A stretch of DNA of 64,000 nt. Source: Azospirillum brasilense (lineage in GTDB: Bacteria; Pseudomonadota; Alphaproteobacteria; Azospirillales; Azospirillaceae). Under the pieces are notes generated by a model. That model ran no database searches. It was not told the DNA's origin and worked only from the letters and a program-made list of their open reading frames with translations. The stretch lies in assembly GCF_007827815.1 (NCBI RefSeq), contig NZ_VITH01000007.1:248001-312000 (forward strand). Reading direction: 5' to 3'. The number at the start of each line of letters is the position of its first letter. Within the stretch, counting starts at the first letter, position 1. The position numbers and the translations under genes were made by a program. This document shows positions 10,943-22,253 of this stretch, piece after piece.

Positions 10943-13015
10943 ATGCCGAAACTCACCATCGACGGGATCGAGATCGAAGTCGAGCCGGGCACCTCGATCC
11001 TGCAGGCCTGCGAACAGCTGGGCATCGAGATCCCGCGCTTCTGCTACCACGAACGTCTGAGCGTGCCGGCGAACTGCCGCATGTGCCTCGTGGAGATGGA
11101 GCGCGCGCCGAAGCCGGTGGCCGCCTGCGCCATGCCCTGCGGCGACGGGATGGTCGTCAAGACCAACACCGAGCTCGTGCACAAGGCCCGCAAGGGCGTC
11201 ATGGAGTTCCTGCTGATCAACCACCCGCTGGACTGTCCGATCTGCGACCAGGGCGGCGAGTGCGATCTCCAGGACCAGGCGATGGCCTACGGCTTCGACC
11301 GTGGCCGCTACGGCGAGAACAAGCGCGCCGTCCAGGACAAGTACATGGGGCCGCTGATCCGGACCGAGATGACGCGCTGCATCCACTGCACGCGCTGCAT
11401 CCGCTTCGTGAACGAGATCGCCGGCGTTCCCGACCTCGGCGCGGTGAACCGCGGCGAGCACATGGAAATCACCACCTTCGTCGAGAAGGCCATCGGGTCG
11501 GAGCTGTCGGGCAACCTCGCCGACGTCTGTCCGGTGGGCGCGCTGCTGTCCAAGCCCTACGCCTTCACGGCCCGTCCGTGGGAGCTGCGCAAGACCGAGA
11601 CGGTCGACGTGCTGGACGCGGTCGGCTCGAACATCCGGGTCGACACCCGCGGCCCCGAGGTGATGCGCGTCCTGCCGCGCGTCAACGAGGACGTCAACGA
11701 GGAGTGGATCGCCGACAAGACCCGCTTCGCCTATGACGGGCTGAAGCGCCAGCGTCTCGACCGCCCCTACGTCCGCAAGGACGGCAAGCTCCAGCCGGCA
11801 ACCTGGGCCGAGGCCTTCCAGGCCGTCGCCGCCAAGGTCAAGGGTGTTCCGGGCAACCGCATCGCCGCGATCGCCGGCGATCTGGCCGACACCGAGTCCA
11901 TGCTGGCGCTCAAGGAGCTGATGGCGGGCCTCGGCTCCGCCAACATCGACTGCCGCCAGGACGGCGCCCTGTTCGACACGTCGTCCCGTGCGGGCTACCT
12001 GTTCAACAGCGGCATCGCCGGGATCGAGCGGGCGGACGTCATCCTGCTGGTCGGCACCAACCCGCGTTGGGAAGCCACCATCGTCAACGCCCGCATCCGC
12101 AAGCGCTACCTGATGGGTGGCCTGAAGGTCGCGGTGATCGGCGAGGCCCGCGAGCTGACCTACCCGTATAGCCATCTCGGCACGGGCACCGAAGCCCTGC
12201 AGCAGCTCGTCGACGGCACGCACGCCTTCGCCGACGCGCTGCGCGGCGCCAAGAACCCGATGGTCATCCTCGGCGCCGGTGCCTTCCGCCGCAAGGACGG
12301 CGCCGCCGTCCAGGCCGCGGTGCGCAAGCTGGCCGAGACCTTCAACGTGGTTCAGGACGGCTGGAACGGCTTCAACGTGCTGCACACGGCGGCGTCCCGC
12401 GTTGGCGGTCTCGACATCGGCTTCCTGCCGGGCGAGGGCGGTCGCGGCACCGCCGGCATCGTCGAGGGGGCAGGGAAGGGCGAGATCGACGTGGTGTACC
12501 TGCTGGGCGCCGACGAGATCGACACCGCCGCGCTCGGCAACGCCTTCGTGGTCTACCAGGGCCACCACGGCGACAAGGGCGCCCACCGCGCCGACGTCAT
12601 CCTGCCGGGTGCAGCCTACACCGAGAAGAACGCCCTCTACGTCAACACCGAGGGCCGCCCGCAGCAGGCGCGTCTCGCCACCTTCCCGCCCGGCGAGGCG
12701 CGGGAGGACTGGAAGATCCTGCGCGCCCTGTCGGAACAGCTCGGCCAAAAGCTGCCCTACGACAGCCTGACGCAGATCCGTCGCCGTCTGGCCGAGGTCA
12801 ACCCGGTCTTCGCGGCGGTCGGCACGGTCACGCCGGCCCCCTGGGCGCCGTTCGGCGTGGAAGGACTGGTCGACGACTCGCCCTTCTTCTCGTCGGTCGC
12901 GAACTACTACATGACCGATCCGATCAGCCGCGCCTCGGTGACCATGGCTCGTTGCGCCGAGACGTTTGTGAAGCCCGCCGAGAGCGCTCAGGAGAGGACC
13001 GGTACCCATGGCTGA
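10943..13015 (+). CDS. nuoG: NADH-quinone oxidoreductase subunit G
   Basis: 690-residue iron-sulfur subunit. N-terminal [2Fe-2S] ligands are Cys34, Cys45, Cys48 and Cys62. The His/Cys3 [4Fe-4S] site has His94, Cys98, Cys101 and Cys107, and a second [4Fe-4S] site has Cys146, Cys149, Cys152 and Cys196. The rest is a molybdopterin-oxidoreductase-like domain. The extra N7 cluster motif of E. coli NuoG is not seen, and the length is that of the mitochondrial-like form. The nuoH start overlaps its last codons by 8 nt. Confidence 0.98.
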   Translation: MPKLTIDGIEIEVEPGTSILQACEQLGIEIPRFCYHERLSVPANCRMCLVEMERAPKPVAACAMPCGDGMVVKTNTELVHKARKGVMEFLLINHPLDCPICDQGGECDLQDQAMAYGFDRGRYGENKRAVQDKYMGPLIRTEMTRCIHCTRCIRFVNEIAGVPDLGAVNRGEHMEITTFVEKAIGSELSGNLADVCPVGALLSKPYAFTARPWELRKTETVDVLDAVGSNIRVDTRGPEVMRVLPRVNEDVNEEWIADKTRFAYDGLKRQRLDRPYVRKDGKLQPATWAEAFQAVAAKVKGVPGNRIAAIAGDLADTESMLALKELMAGLGSANIDCRQDGALFDTSSRAGYLFNSGIAGIERADVILLVGTNPRWEATIVNARIRKRYLMGGLKVAVIGEARELTYPYSHLGTGTEALQQLVDGTHAFADALRGAKNPMVILGAGAFRRKDGAAVQAAVRKLAETFNVVQDGWNGFNVLHTAASRVGGLDIGFLPGEGGRGTAGIVEGAGKGEIDVVYLLGADEIDTAALGNAFVVYQGHHGDKGAHRADVILPGAAYTEKNALYVNTEGRPQQARLATFPPGEAREDWKILRALSEQLGQKLPYDSLTQIRRRLAEVNPVFAAVGTVTPAPWAPFGVEGLVDDSPFFSSVANYYMTDPISRASVTMARCAETFVKPAESAQERTGTHG

Positions 13016-14018
13016 GTTCTGGAGCGGCTTCCTTCTGCCGCTGATCATCATCGTCCTCAAGATCCTGGCGATCGTCGTGCCGCTCCTGGTGGCCGTGGCC
13101 TTCATGACCTACGCCGAGCGTAAGATCATGGGCGCCATGCAGCTCCGCCAGGGACCGAACATCGTCGGCCCGTTCGGGCTTCTGCAGCCGTTCGCGGACG
13201 GCCTGAAGCTGTTCGCGAAGGAGCAGATCCTGCCGGTCGGCGCGAACCGCTTCGTGTTCTATCTGGCGCCGATGCTGACCTTCTTCCTGGCGCTGGTCGC
13301 CTGGGCGGTCATTCCCTTCGACTACGGCATGGTGCTGGCCGACATCAACGTCGGCATCCTGTACCTGTTCGCGATCTCGTCGCTGGGCGTGTACGGCATC
13401 GTGATGGCCGGATGGGCGTCGAACTCGCGCTACGCCTTCCTCGGCGCGCTGCGCTCGGCGGCGCAGATGGTGTCCTACGAGGTCTCGATGGGCCTCGTCA
13501 TCATCTCCGTCCTGCTCTGCGTCGGCTCGCTGAACCTGACGAAGATCGTCGAGGCGCAGGAGACGATCTGGTTCGCCATCCCGCTGCTGCCGATGTTCGT
13601 CATCTTCTTCATCTCGGCGCTGGCGGAAACCAACCGGTCGCCCTTCGACCTGCCGGAAGGCGAGTCGGAGCTGGTGGCCGGCTTCATGGTGGAATACAGC
13701 TCGGCCCCCTTCGCGCTCTTCTTCCTTGGCGAATACGCCAACATGATCCTGATGAGCGCGATGACCAGCATCCTGTTCCTGGGAGGCTGGCTGCCGCCGC
13801 TGCCGTTCGCGCCCTTCACGTGGATCCCCGGCCCGATCTGGTTCGCCCTGAAGATCGCCTTCTGCCTGTTCGTCTATGTGTGGGTCCGCGCGACCATGCC
13901 GCGCTACCGCTACGACCAGCTGATGCGTCTGGGTTGGAAGGTGTTCCTGCCGTTCTCGCTGCTGTGGGTCGTGCTGACGGCCGGCGTGCTGGTGACGTTC
14001 GGCTGGCTGCCGAAATGA
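13008..14018 (+). CDS. nuoH: NADH-quinone oxidoreductase subunit H
   Basis: 336-residue membrane subunit with about eight hydrophobic segments, lining the quinone chamber. Diagnostic stretches are [20 protein letters not shown] near residue 38 and [20 protein letters not shown] in the middle, the acidic loop near the quinone site. Starts inside the end of nuoG. Confidence 0.98.
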   Translation: MAEFWSGFLLPLIIIVLKILAIVVPLLVAVAFMTYAERKIMGAMQLRQGPNIVGPFGLLQPFADGLKLFAKEQILPVGANRFVFYLAPMLTFFLALVAWAVIPFDYGMVLADINVGILYLFAISSLGVYGIVMAGWASNSRYAFLGALRSAAQMVSYEVSMGLVIISVLLCVGSLNLTKIVEAQETIWFAIPLLPMFVIFFISALAETNRSPFDLPEGESELVAGFMVEYSSAPFALFFLGEYANMILMSAMTSILFLGGWLPPLPFAPFTWIPGPIWFALKIAFCLFVYVWVRATMPRYRYDQLMRLGWKVFLPFSLLWVVLTAGVLVTFGWLPK

Positions 14019-14062
14019 CCGGCGCCTGAACGGACCATCGGATCGAGTTTCAAAGAGAAAGC

Positions 14063-14091
14063 GCGGGCGCTACCCGGAACGGGGCGCCCGC
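14063..14091 (+). promoter_or_regulatory. Hairpin in the nuoH-nuoI spacer
   Basis: An 8-bp perfect stem (GCGGGCGC at 14063-14070, GCGCCCGC at 14084-14091) encloses an inner CCC/GGG pairing (14073-14075, 14081-14083). It sits immediately before the AGGAAGGAG ribosome-binding region of nuoI in the only sizeable gap (94 nt) inside the operon. With no T run it is more likely an mRNA-stability or translation-control element than a terminator. Confidence 0.45.
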
Positions 14092-14112
14092 TAGGAAGGA
14101 GACGAAGAGGCC

Positions 14113-14601
14113 ATGGCGTTCCTCGATCGTGCGGCGCGCAGCCTGTTCCTGACCGAACTTTTGGGCGGCCTCGGGCTCACCCTGCGCTACATGTTCAAGC
14201 CCAAGGTGACCCTGAACTACCCGTTCGAAAAGGGCCCCATCAGCCCCCGCTTCCGCGGCGAGCACGTCCTGCGCCGGTATCCCGGCGGCGAGGAACGCTG
14301 CATCGCCTGCAAGCTGTGCGAGGCGGTGTGTCCGGCCCTGGCCATCACCATCGAGGCCGAACCGCGTGAGGACGGCAGCCGCCGCACCACGCGTTACGAC
14401 ATCGACATGACGAAGTGTATCTACTGCGGCTATTGCCAGGAGGCTTGCCCGGTGGACGCCATCGTGATGGGGCCGAACTTCGAGTTCTCCACCGAGAACC
14501 GTGAAGAGCTTTTCTACAACAAGCAGAAGCTGCTGGCGAACGGCGACCGCTGGGAAGCGGAAATCGCCCAGAACCTCGCGGCCGAGGCGCCGTACCGGTA
14601 A
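14113..14601 (+). CDS. nuoI: NADH-quinone oxidoreductase subunit I
   Basis: 162-residue ferredoxin-like subunit with two [4Fe-4S] clusters (N6a and N6b) that bridge NuoG to NuoB. Ligand sets are Cys63-Cys66-Cys69-Cys73 and Cys102-Cys105-Cys108-Cys112, each ending in CP. An amphipathic N-terminus ([17 protein letters not shown]) anchors it near the membrane. Confidence 0.98.
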   Translation: MAFLDRAARSLFLTELLGGLGLTLRYMFKPKVTLNYPFEKGPISPRFRGEHVLRRYPGGEERCIACKLCEAVCPALAITIEAEPREDGSRRTTRYDIDMTKCIYCGYCQEACPVDAIVMGPNFEFSTENREELFYNKQKLLANGDRWEAEIAQNLAAEAPYR

Positions 14602-14637
14602 GTCTTTGCAGTGCGGTAAGCGGAAACGGGGATAACG

Positions 14638-15252
14638 ATGATTGTTCAAGGCATCGCCTTCTACGTCTTTGCTGCGCTGCTGGTGGCCTCCGGTGTGATG
14701 GTCATCTCGGCGCGGAATCCGGTTCATTCGGTCCTTTATCTGGTCCTGGCCTTTTTCCAGGCCGCCGGCCTGTGCGTGCTGCTCGGGGCCGAGTTCATCG
14801 CGATGATCCTGGTGATCGTCTATGTGGGCGCGGTCGCGGTGCTGTTCCTGTTCGTGGTGATGATGCTCGACATCAACTTCCGCGAGCTGCGGGCGGGCGC
14901 GCTCCAGTACCTGCCGATCGGCGGGCTGATCGGTCTCATCCTGCTGGCCGAACTGGCCGCCGTTCTCGGCGGCTGGATCATCGCGCCGGCCGCGGAGAAG
15001 GCCGCCTCGGCGCCGGTTGCGGCGATGCCCGGTGCGACCAACACCGAGCAGCTCGGTCAGCTGATCTACACCCACTACGTCTATCTGTTCCAGGCGTCGG
15101 GCATCGTGCTGCTGATCGCCATGATCGGCGCCATCGTCCTGACCCTGCGTCAGCGCGAGGGTGTCCGGAAGCAGAACATCGGCTCCCAGCTCGCCCGTCG
15201 GCGCGAGGACGTGGTCGCCATCCGCAAGGTGCCGACCGGGGAGGGCGTGTGA
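14638..15252 (+). CDS. nuoJ: NADH-quinone oxidoreductase subunit J
   Basis: 204-residue membrane subunit with five predicted hydrophobic segments. The conserved [16 protein letters not shown] and [20 protein letters not shown] (the pi-bulge helix region that couples quinone chemistry to proton transfer) are visible. The C-terminus is basic ([20 protein letters not shown]). Two nt separate its stop from the nuoK ATG. Confidence 0.96.
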   Translation: MIVQGIAFYVFAALLVASGVMVISARNPVHSVLYLVLAFFQAAGLCVLLGAEFIAMILVIVYVGAVAVLFLFVVMMLDINFRELRAGALQYLPIGGLIGLILLAELAAVLGGWIIAPAAEKAASAPVAAMPGATNTEQLGQLIYTHYVYLFQASGIVLLIAMIGAIVLTLRQREGVRKQNIGSQLARRREDVVAIRKVPTGEGV

Positions 15253-15254
15253 TC

Positions 15255-15563
15255 ATGGAAATCGGTCTCGGGCATTATCTGACGGTCTCGGCCATCATCT
15301 TCACGCTCGGCGTCCTCGGCATCTTCCTCAACCGGAAGAACGTCATCATCATCCTGATGTCGATCGAGATGATGCTGCTCGCCGTGAACCTGAATCTGGT
15401 CTCGTTCTCGGTCTTCCTGAACGATCTGGTCGGGCAGGTCTTCTCCATGATCATCCTGACCGTCGCCGCCGCCGAGGCGGCCATCGGTCTCGCCATCCTG
15501 GTGGTGTACTTCCGCAACCGCGGCTCCATCCGGGTCGAAGACATCAATCTGATGAGGGGCTAA
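15255..15563 (+). CDS. nuoK: NADH-quinone oxidoreductase subunit K
   Basis: 102-residue, three-helix membrane subunit. The two conserved membrane glutamates lie in [15 protein letters not shown] (helix 2) and [13 protein letters not shown] (helix 3), part of the central proton path. ATG 15255 gives the usual length; a GTG two codons upstream is in frame but less likely. Confidence 0.97.
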   Translation: MEIGLGHYLTVSAIIFTLGVLGIFLNRKNVIIILMSIEMMLLAVNLNLVSFSVFLNDLVGQVFSMIILTVAAAEAAIGLAILVVYFRNRGSIRVEDINLMRG

Positions 15564-15572
15564 GGCAGCGCC

Positions 15573-17675
15573 ATGGAAGTCCTTGTCGTATTCCTCCCGC
15601 TCCTGGCGTTCCTCGTCGCGGGTTCCATCGCCCTGTTCGGCGGGCCGAAGGCGGAGCCGGCGCATGCCGGCGGCCACGATCACCATGGGCATGACCACGG
15701 TCATGGCCACGACGCCCATGGGCACGGTGCGCACGCTCACGACGAGCATCACGATGATGCGCATCATGACGATGGGCACGACGACCATCACGTCGTCGCC
15801 GGGCCGCACACCGTGGGCGACCGCGCCGCACAGTTCGTCACCACCGGTGCCGTCCTGCTCTCCGCGGTCCTGTCCTGGGTGCTGTTCTTCGACGTCGCCG
15901 TCGGCGGCCATCCCCGCACGATCGAGCTGATGAGCTGGATTCGCAGCGGCGGCCTGGACCTGTCCTGGGCGCTGCGCGTCGACCAGCTCACCGCGGTCAT
16001 GCTGGTGGTGGTCAACACCGTCTCGTCGATGGTCCACCTCTACTCCATCGGCTACATGGCCGAGGACCCGCAGAAGCCGCGCTTCATGGGCTACCTGTCG
16101 CTGTTCACCTTCGCCATGCTGATGCTGGTGACGGCCGACAACCTCGTGCAGCTCTTCTTCGGCTGGGAAGGCGTGGGTCTCGCCTCCTACCTGCTCATCA
16201 ACTTCTGGTACGAGAAGCCCTCGGCCAACAACGCGGCGATCAAGGCGTTCCTGGTCAACCGCGTCGGCGACTTCGGCTTCGTGCTCGGCATCTTCGCGAT
16301 CTTCGTGCTGACGGGCTCCGTCCAGTTCGACGCGATCTTCGCCAAGGCGCCGGAGCTGGCCGGCCAGACGCTGCATTTCCTCAGCTGGAACTTCGACGCG
16401 CTGACCATCACCTGCCTGCTGCTCTTCATCGGCGCCATGGGCAAGTCGGCCCAGCTCGGCCTGCACACCTGGCTGCCGGACGCCATGGAGGGCCCGACCC
16501 CGGTGTCGGCGCTCATCCACGCGGCCACCATGGTGACCGCCGGCGTGTTCATGGTCTGCCGCCTGTCCCCGGTCTTCGAATACGCCCCGACGGCGCTGGA
16601 GATCGTGGCCGTGGTCGGCGCCCTGACGGCCTTCGTCGCGGCGACCATCGGGTTCACCCAGTTCGACATCAAGCGCGTCATCGCCTATTCGACCATGAGC
16701 CAGCTCGGCTACATGTTCTTCGCCGCGGGCGTCTCCGCCTACGGCGCGGCGATGTTCCACCTGTTCACGCACGCCTTCTTCAAGGCCCTGCTGTTCCTCG
16801 GCGCCGGCTCGGTGATCCACGCCCTGCACCATGAGCAGGACATGCGCAACATGGGCGGCGTCTGGCGGAAGATCCCCTTCACCTACGCGGTGATGTGGAT
16901 CGGCAACCTCGCGCTGGCCGGTCTGCCTTTCTTCGCCGGCTACTACTCCAAGGACATGATCCTGGAGGCGGCCTTCGCCTCGGCCAGCCCGGTCGGCAAG
17001 TTCGCCTTCGCGCTCGGCATCGCCGCGGCCCTGCTGACCGCCTTCTACTCCTGGCGCCTGCTGTTCATGACCTTCCACGGCAAGCCGCGGATGGAGAAGT
17101 CGGTCTTCGACCACGCCCATGAATCGCCGATCGTCATGCTGATCCCGCTGGGCGTCCTGGCCGTGGGCGCGCTGTTCGCCGGCTTCGGCTTCCACGAGCT
17201 GTTCATCGGCCACAGCATGGAGCATTTCTGGGGCAAGACCATCCTGGTGTTGGCGGACAACAACAGCATCGAGGCGGCCCATCACCACACCCCGGGCTGG
17301 GTCAAGCTGGCTCCGCTGGTCGTCGGCCTGATCGGCATCGCGCTCGCCTACATCATGTACATGGCAATCCCGGGCCTGCCCGAGAAGGTCGCCGGCACGT
17401 TCCGTGGCGTGCACCAGTTCCTGTACAACAAGTGGTATTTCGACGAGCTGTACGACCGTCTGTTCGTGCGTACGGCCAAGTATCTGGGCTACGGCCTGTG
17501 GAAATCCGGCGATGGCGCCGTGATCGACGGTGTCGGTCCGGACGGGATCGCCGCCGTCACCCGCGACGTCGCGGCGCGCGCCAGCCGCCTCCAGTCCGGC
17601 TACGTCTATCACTACGCTTTCGCGATGGTGATCGGCGTGGTGCTGCTGGTCGCCTGGCTGTCTGTGTTCGGTTGA
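15573..17675 (+). CDS. nuoL: NADH-quinone oxidoreductase subunit L with His-rich insertion
   Basis: 700-residue proton-pumping antiporter-like subunit at the distal end of the membrane arm. The core motifs [39 protein letters not shown] and the long C-terminal amphipathic helix region are intact. Oddly, residues 31-73, between the first and second hydrophobic segments, contain 19 histidines and 10 aspartates in 43 residues (for example [13 protein letters not shown]). The base protein does not need this loop, so it is an insertion, probably a metal- or proton-binding loop. The reading frame continues normally on both sides. Confidence 0.97.
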   Translation: MEVLVVFLPLLAFLVAGSIALFGGPKAEPAHAGGHDHHGHDHGHGHDAHGHGAHAHDEHHDDAHHDDGHDDHHVVAGPHTVGDRAAQFVTTGAVLLSAVLSWVLFFDVAVGGHPRTIELMSWIRSGGLDLSWALRVDQLTAVMLVVVNTVSSMVHLYSIGYMAEDPQKPRFMGYLSLFTFAMLMLVTADNLVQLFFGWEGVGLASYLLINFWYEKPSANNAAIKAFLVNRVGDFGFVLGIFAIFVLTGSVQFDAIFAKAPELAGQTLHFLSWNFDALTITCLLLFIGAMGKSAQLGLHTWLPDAMEGPTPVSALIHAATMVTAGVFMVCRLSPVFEYAPTALEIVAVVGALTAFVAATIGFTQFDIKRVIAYSTMSQLGYMFFAAGVSAYGAAMFHLFTHAFFKALLFLGAGSVIHALHHEQDMRNMGGVWRKIPFTYAVMWIGNLALAGLPFFAGYYSKDMILEAAFASASPVGKFAFALGIAAALLTAFYSWRLLFMTFHGKPRMEKSVFDHAHESPIVMLIPLGVLAVGALFAGFGFHELFIGHSMEHFWGKTILVLADNNSIEAAHHHTPGWVKLAPLVVGLIGIALAYIMYMAIPGLPEKVAGTFRGVHQFLYNKWYFDELYDRLFVRTAKYLGYGLWKSGDGAVIDGVGPDGIAAVTRDVAARASRLQSGYVYHYAFAMVIGVVLLVAWLSVFG

Positions 17676-17699
17676 GCGGTTTGAAGGGGAACAAGAACA

Positions 17700-19226
17700 A
17701 TGGCTAGCTGGCCGCTCCTGTCGTTCACGACCTTCCTGCCGCTGGCCGGTGTGGCGCTGATCCTGCTCTTCTGCAGGGGCAACACGCCGGATGTGGTTCG
17801 GAACGTCCGTTACGTCGCGCTCTGGACGACGGTCATCACCTTCGTCCTGTCGCTGTTCATCTGGTTCAACTTCGACCCGCGCAACCCGGGCTACCAGCTC
17901 GTGGAGAAGGCGGCGTGGATTCCCGAGTTCGGGATCTCCTACCACATGGGTGTGGACGGCATTTCGATGCTGTTCGTCATCCTCTCCACCTTCCTGATGC
18001 CGCTCTGCATCCTCTCCTCCTGGGAGGCGGTGCAGACCCGGGTAAAGGAATACATGATCGCCTTCCTCGTGCTGGAAACCCTCATGGTGGGGATGTTCTG
18101 CGCGCTGGATTTCGTCCTCTTCTACATGTTCTTCGAGGGCGTGCTGATCCCGATGTTCCTGATCATCGGTGTCTGGGGCGGCGCGCGGCGCGTCTACGCG
18201 GCGTTCAAGTTCTTCCTCTACACGCTGCTCGGTTCGGTCCTGATGCTGCTGGCCATCCTGGCCATGTACTTCGCGGCCGGCACGACGGACATCCCGACGA
18301 TCACGGCGACCCATTTCCCGCGCAACATGCAGCTCTGGCTGTGGCTGGCCTTCTTCGCGTCCTTCGCGGTGAAGGTGCCGATGTGGCCGGTGCACACCTG
18401 GCTCCCCGACGCCCACGTCGAAGCGCCGACCGCCGGGTCGGTCATCCTGGCCGGCGTTCTGCTGAAGATGGGCGGCTACGGCTTCCTGCGCTTCAACATC
18501 CCGATGCTGCCCGAGGCGACCGAGTATTTCGCCCCGATGGTCTACGCCCTGTCGATCGTCGCGGTGATCTACACCTCCCTCGTCGCCTTGGCGCAGGAGG
18601 ATATGAAGAAGCTGATCGCCTACTCGTCCGTCGCCCACATGGGCTTCGTCACCATCGGCATGTTCGCGCTGAACCAGCAGGGCATCGAGGGCTCGATCTT
18701 CACGATGCTGTCGCACGGCATCGTCTCGGGCGCGCTCTTCCTCTGCGTCGGCGTCGTCTATGACCGGCTGCACACCCGCGAGATCGCCCGCTACGGCGGT
18801 CTGGTGAAGAACATGCCGAAATACGCGGTGGTCTTCCTGTTCATGACCATGGCCTCGGTCGGCCTGCCGGGCACCTCCGGCTTCGTCGGCGAGTTCCTGG
18901 TCCTGCTCGGCGCCTTCCGCGACAACACCTGGGTCGCCTTCCTGGCCGCCACCGGCCTGATCCTGGGCCCGGCCTACGCGCTGTGGCTGTTCCGCCGCGT
19001 CGTGTACGGCAAGCTGGTCAAGGCGGACGTCCGCGCGATGTTCGACCTGAACACCCGCGAGGTTGCCATCTTCCTGCCGCTGATCGTCGTGGTGCTGTGG
19101 ATGGGCGTCTACCCGAACAGCTTCCTGAACGTCACTTCGGCGTCGGTCGGGCAGCTGATCCAGACCTACCAGACCAAGCTGGCCGCCGCTCAGGGCGGGG
19201 CCGACGTCTCCGTCGCCGCGCGCTAG
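17700..19226 (+). CDS. nuoM: NADH-quinone oxidoreductase subunit M
   Basis: 508-residue antiporter-like proton-pumping subunit with about fourteen hydrophobic segments. Seen: [32 protein letters not shown] with the conserved helix-5 Glu, [20 protein letters not shown], and [34 protein letters not shown] stretch precedes the ATG. Confidence 0.98.
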   Translation: MASWPLLSFTTFLPLAGVALILLFCRGNTPDVVRNVRYVALWTTVITFVLSLFIWFNFDPRNPGYQLVEKAAWIPEFGISYHMGVDGISMLFVILSTFLMPLCILSSWEAVQTRVKEYMIAFLVLETLMVGMFCALDFVLFYMFFEGVLIPMFLIIGVWGGARRVYAAFKFFLYTLLGSVLMLLAILAMYFAAGTTDIPTITATHFPRNMQLWLWLAFFASFAVKVPMWPVHTWLPDAHVEAPTAGSVILAGVLLKMGGYGFLRFNIPMLPEATEYFAPMVYALSIVAVIYTSLVALAQEDMKKLIAYSSVAHMGFVTIGMFALNQQGIEGSIFTMLSHGIVSGALFLCVGVVYDRLHTREIARYGGLVKNMPKYAVVFLFMTMASVGLPGTSGFVGEFLVLLGAFRDNTWVAFLAATGLILGPAYALWLFRRVVYGKLVKADVRAMFDLNTREVAIFLPLIVVVLWMGVYPNSFLNVTSASVGQLIQTYQTKLAAAQGGADVSVAAR

Positions 19227-19236
19227 AGGTTCCGAC

Positions 19237-20685
19237 ATGACCGCTGTGTTTCCCGACATCTGGCCGGCCCTGCCGGAAATCTTCCTCGCCTGCGCCGGCA
19301 TGGCCCTGCTGCTGATCGGCGTGTTCCGCGGCGACGGCTTCACGCGCCCCATCGGCTACATGACGATGGTGGCGCTGCTGCTGGCCGCCATATTGACCAT
19401 GGGCTACGGCACCGGCCGGGTCGTCACCTTCAACGGCCTCTTCGTGATGGACGCCTTCGGCGTCTTCATGAAGGTGCTGATCCTCGTCGCCGCCTCGCTG
19501 TCGGTCCTTCTCGCGCTCGGCTTCAACGAGCGCGAGAAGATGGCCCGGTTCGAGTTCCCGGTGCTGATGCTCTTCGCCACGCTCGGCATGCTGATGATGG
19601 TGTCGGCCAACGACCTCATCTCCCTCTATGTCGGGCTGGAGACGCAGAGCCTCGCGCTCTACGTCATCGCCGCCTTCCGCCGCGACAGCGCCAAGTCGTC
19701 GGAAGCGGGCCTGAAGTACTTTGTGCTCGGCTCGCTCTCCTCGGGCATGCTGCTGTACGGCGCCTCGATGGTCTACGGCTTCGCCGGCACGACCTCCTTC
19801 GACAAGATCGCCGCCCTGTTCGCCGGCGGCGCGCATCCGTCGGTGGGCGTCATCATCGGTCTGGTCTTCGTCGCCGCCGGCCTGGCCTTCAAGATTTCCG
19901 CCGTTCCGTTCCACATGTGGACGCCGGACGTCTACGAGGGCGCGCCGACCCCGGTCACGGCCTTCTTCGCCGCCGCTCCGAAGGTCGCCGCCATCGCGCT
20001 GTTCACCCGCCTGCTGATCGAGCCGTTCGGTCATCTGGCCCACCAGTGGCAGCAGATCATCATCGTCAGCTCGATCCTCTCGATGTCGCTCGGCGCCTTC
20101 GCGGCGATCACCCAGAGCAACATCAAGCGGCTGATGGCCTACAGCTCCATCGGCCACGTCGGCTACGCCCTGGTCGGCCTCGCGTCCGGCACCCAGGAAG
20201 GCGTGCGCGGCGTGCTGATCTACATGGCGGTCTACATCGTCATGAACATCGGCACCTTCGCGGTCATCCTGTGCATGAAGCAGCAGGGCCGCATGGTCGA
20301 GGAGATCAAGGACCTCGCCGGCCTGTCGCGCACCAACCCGCTGCTGGCGGGTGCGATGGCGGTGTTCATGTTCTCCATGGCCGGCATCCCGCCGATGGCC
20401 GGCTTCTTCAGCAAGCTTTACGTCTTCCTCGCCGCCATCGAGGCGCAGCTCTACACGCTGGCGGTGATCGGCGTGCTGACCAGCGTCGTGGGCGCCTTCT
20501 ACTATCTGCGCATCATCAAGATCATGTACTTCGATGAGCCGGTTGAGGCGTTCGACAAGATCAACGACGACGGGATGACGGGCATCCTGGTCGCCACCGG
20601 CCTGTTCACTCTGCTGTTCTTCGTGGTTCCGGCGCCGATCCTGAACTACGCGGCGGCGGCGGCGGCCTCGCTGTTCGCCGGATGA
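19237..20685 (+). CDS. nuoN: NADH-quinone oxidoreductase subunit N
   Basis: 482-residue antiporter-like subunit, last of the nuo operon. Conserved blocks include [20 protein letters not shown] (helix-5 Glu), [20 protein letters not shown] and [19 protein letters not shown]. The start of birA overlaps its stop by 4 nt, so birA, coaX and rnj are probably read through from the nuo transcript. Confidence 0.98.
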   Translation: MTAVFPDIWPALPEIFLACAGMALLLIGVFRGDGFTRPIGYMTMVALLLAAILTMGYGTGRVVTFNGLFVMDAFGVFMKVLILVAASLSVLLALGFNEREKMARFEFPVLMLFATLGMLMMVSANDLISLYVGLETQSLALYVIAAFRRDSAKSSEAGLKYFVLGSLSSGMLLYGASMVYGFAGTTSFDKIAALFAGGAHPSVGVIIGLVFVAAGLAFKISAVPFHMWTPDVYEGAPTPVTAFFAAAPKVAAIALFTRLLIEPFGHLAHQWQQIIIVSSILSMSLGAFAAITQSNIKRLMAYSSIGHVGYALVGLASGTQEGVRGVLIYMAVYIVMNIGTFAVILCMKQQGRMVEEIKDLAGLSRTNPLLAGAMAVFMFSMAGIPPMAGFFSKLYVFLAAIEAQLYTLAVIGVLTSVVGAFYYLRIIKIMYFDEPVEAFDKINDDGMTGILVATGLFTLLFFVVPAPILNYAAAAAASLFAG

Positions 20686-21476
20686 CGGCAGGCAACGAAG
20701 CGGAGGCGGCGCGTTTGCGCCTGCCTCCGGGCTTCCGGGTGATGGCCTTCGACTCCGTCGGCAGCACGAACGACGAGGCGAAGGCCTTTGCGCGTTCAGG
20801 GGCGGCCGAAGGCACCATCGTCTGGGCCAAGCGGCAGGAGTCGGGCCGCGGCCGCCGCGGCCGGGCGTGGACCTCGCCGGAAGGCAATCTCTACAGTTCC
20901 ACCATACTGCGTCCCTCGCGCCCGCCGGCCGAGGCGGCGCAGATTTCGTTCGTGGCGGCGCTTGCGATCGCCGACACCGCTGCCGCCGTCCTTCCCGATC
21001 CCGATGGGGTGCGCTGCAAGTGGCCGAACGACGTGCTGGTGAACGGTCGCAAGCTGTCCGGCATCCTGCTCGAGTCGGAGGCCTCGGCCGGGGGAGGGGT
21101 CTCCTGGCTGGTGCTCGGCGTCGGCATCAACCTGCGGCATTTTCCCGAAGGCACGGATTACGCGGCCACCTCGCTGGCGGCGGAGGGCGCCCCGTCGCTC
21201 CAGCCTTCGGCGCTCCTGGAAATCTATGCCGAGCAGTTGGCGCGCTGGTACGGGCTGTGGACGGAGCATGGCTTCGGCCCGGTGCGCGCCGCTTGGCTGA
21301 AGCGGGCGCGGGGTCTGGGCGAGCCCATCGTCGTCCGTCTGCCGGACCGCACGCTGACTGGCACCTTCGCCGATCTGGACAGCGACGGCGTTCTGTTGCT
21401 TGATCGGGATGACGGGGCGGGGCGCCAGCGCATCGCCGCCGGAGACGTGTTTTTCCCACCCGCGGTGGAGACCTGA
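20682..21476 (+). CDS. birA: Biotin--[acetyl-CoA-carboxylase] ligase
   Basis: 264 residues; activates biotin to biotinyl-AMP and attaches it to the biotin carboxyl carrier protein. The biotin-binding [17 protein letters not shown] (55-71) and [17 protein letters not shown] are present. There is no N-terminal helix-turn-helix, so this is a monofunctional group I ligase that does not repress biotin genes. ATG overlaps the nuoN stop (ATGA). The order nuoN-birA-coaX-rnj is common in alphaproteobacteria. Confidence 0.95.
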   Translation: MTAGNEAEAARLRLPPGFRVMAFDSVGSTNDEAKAFARSGAAEGTIVWAKRQESGRGRRGRAWTSPEGNLYSSTILRPSRPPAEAAQISFVAALAIADTAAAVLPDPDGVRCKWPNDVLVNGRKLSGILLESEASAGGGVSWLVLGVGINLRHFPEGTDYAATSLAAEGAPSLQPSALLEIYAEQLARWYGLWTEHGFGPVRAAWLKRARGLGEPIVVRLPDRTLTGTFADLDSDGVLLLDRDDGAGRQRIAAGDVFFPPAVET

Positions 21477-21479
21477 GAG

Positions 21480-22253
21480 ATGCTGCTCGCCATCGACGCC
21501 GGAAACACCAACGTGGTGTTCGCGATCTATGAGGGCGACGAACAGCGCGGCCTGTGGCGCACGGCGACCGACAAGAAGCGCACCGCCGATGAGTACATGG
21601 TGTGGCTGACCCACTTGATGGCGCTGAAGGGCATGGGGCCGGCGGACATCGACAGCACCATCATCGCCAGCGTGGTGCCCGGCGCCACCTTCAACCTGAA
21701 GCGCCTGTGCAAGGACCATTTCGGCTGCGAACCGCTGGTGGTCGGCCAGCCGGACGTCGATCTCGGCACCCGCGCGCTGGTCGACCGCCCCGAGGAGGTC
21801 GGCGCCGACCGGTTGGTCAACACGGTGGCTGCCGCGGCGACCTACCAGACGCCGCTGATCGTCATCGACTTCGGGACGGCGACGACCTTCGACGTGGTCG
21901 ACCGCGACGGCAACTACCGCGGCGGCGTCATCGCGCCGGGGTTGAACCTGTCGCTGGAGGCGCTGCAGATGGCGGCGAGCAAGCTGCCCCGCGTGGAGAT
22001 CCAGCAGCCGGGCCACGTCATCGGCACCAACACCGTCGAATGCATGCAGTCCGGCGTCTTCTGGGGTTACGTCGGCCTGATCGAAGGGCTGGTCAACCGC
22101 ATCCGGGCGGAGTACGGCGAGCCGATGACGGTCGTCGCGACCGGAGGGCTGGGTGTGCTTTTCGCCAAGGCAACCCATGTAATCGAACACACCGACGGCG
22201 AACTCACGCTGCGCGGCCTCCTCCTGATCCACAAGCGCAACACGGCCCAATGA
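21480..22253 (+). CDS. coaX: Type III pantothenate kinase
   Basis: 257 residues; phosphorylates pantothenate, the first step of coenzyme A synthesis, and is an ASKHA-fold enzyme that is not feedback-inhibited by CoA. The phosphate loop LLAIDAGNTNVVFAIYEG, the VGADRLVNTVAA motif and IDFGTATTFDVV are clear. Three nt separate it from birA, and its stop overlaps the rnj start. Confidence 0.95.
   Translation: MLLAIDAGNTNVVFAIYEGDEQRGLWRTATDKKRTADEYMVWLTHLMALKGMGPADIDSTIIASVVPGATFNLKRLCKDHFGCEPLVVGQPDVDLGTRALVDRPEEVGADRLVNTVAAAATYQTPLIVIDFGTATTFDVVDRDGNYRGGVIAPGLNLSLEALQMAASKLPRVEIQQPGHVIGTNTVECMQSGVFWGYVGLIEGLVNRIRAEYGEPMTVVATGGLGVLFAKATHVIEHTDGELTLRGLLLIHKRNTAQ

Noticed and set aside
15655-15810. 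The His-rich part of nuoL as a frameshift or misread repeat
   Set aside because: The frame is intact on both sides, the codons vary (CAC and CAT mixed) and there is no exact short tandem repeat, so it appears to be genuine coding sequence.
15150-19352. A 1400-aa open frame on the minus strand across nuoK to nuoN
   Set aside because: It is antisense to well-conserved nuo genes; its Asp/Gln/His-rich low-complexity product is the usual result of high third-position G+C in the genes opposite.
21602-22249. An upstream extension of the RNase J frame through coaX
   Set aside because: The added part is out-of-frame coaX sequence; the ATG overlapping the coaX stop gives a normal RNase J N-terminus.
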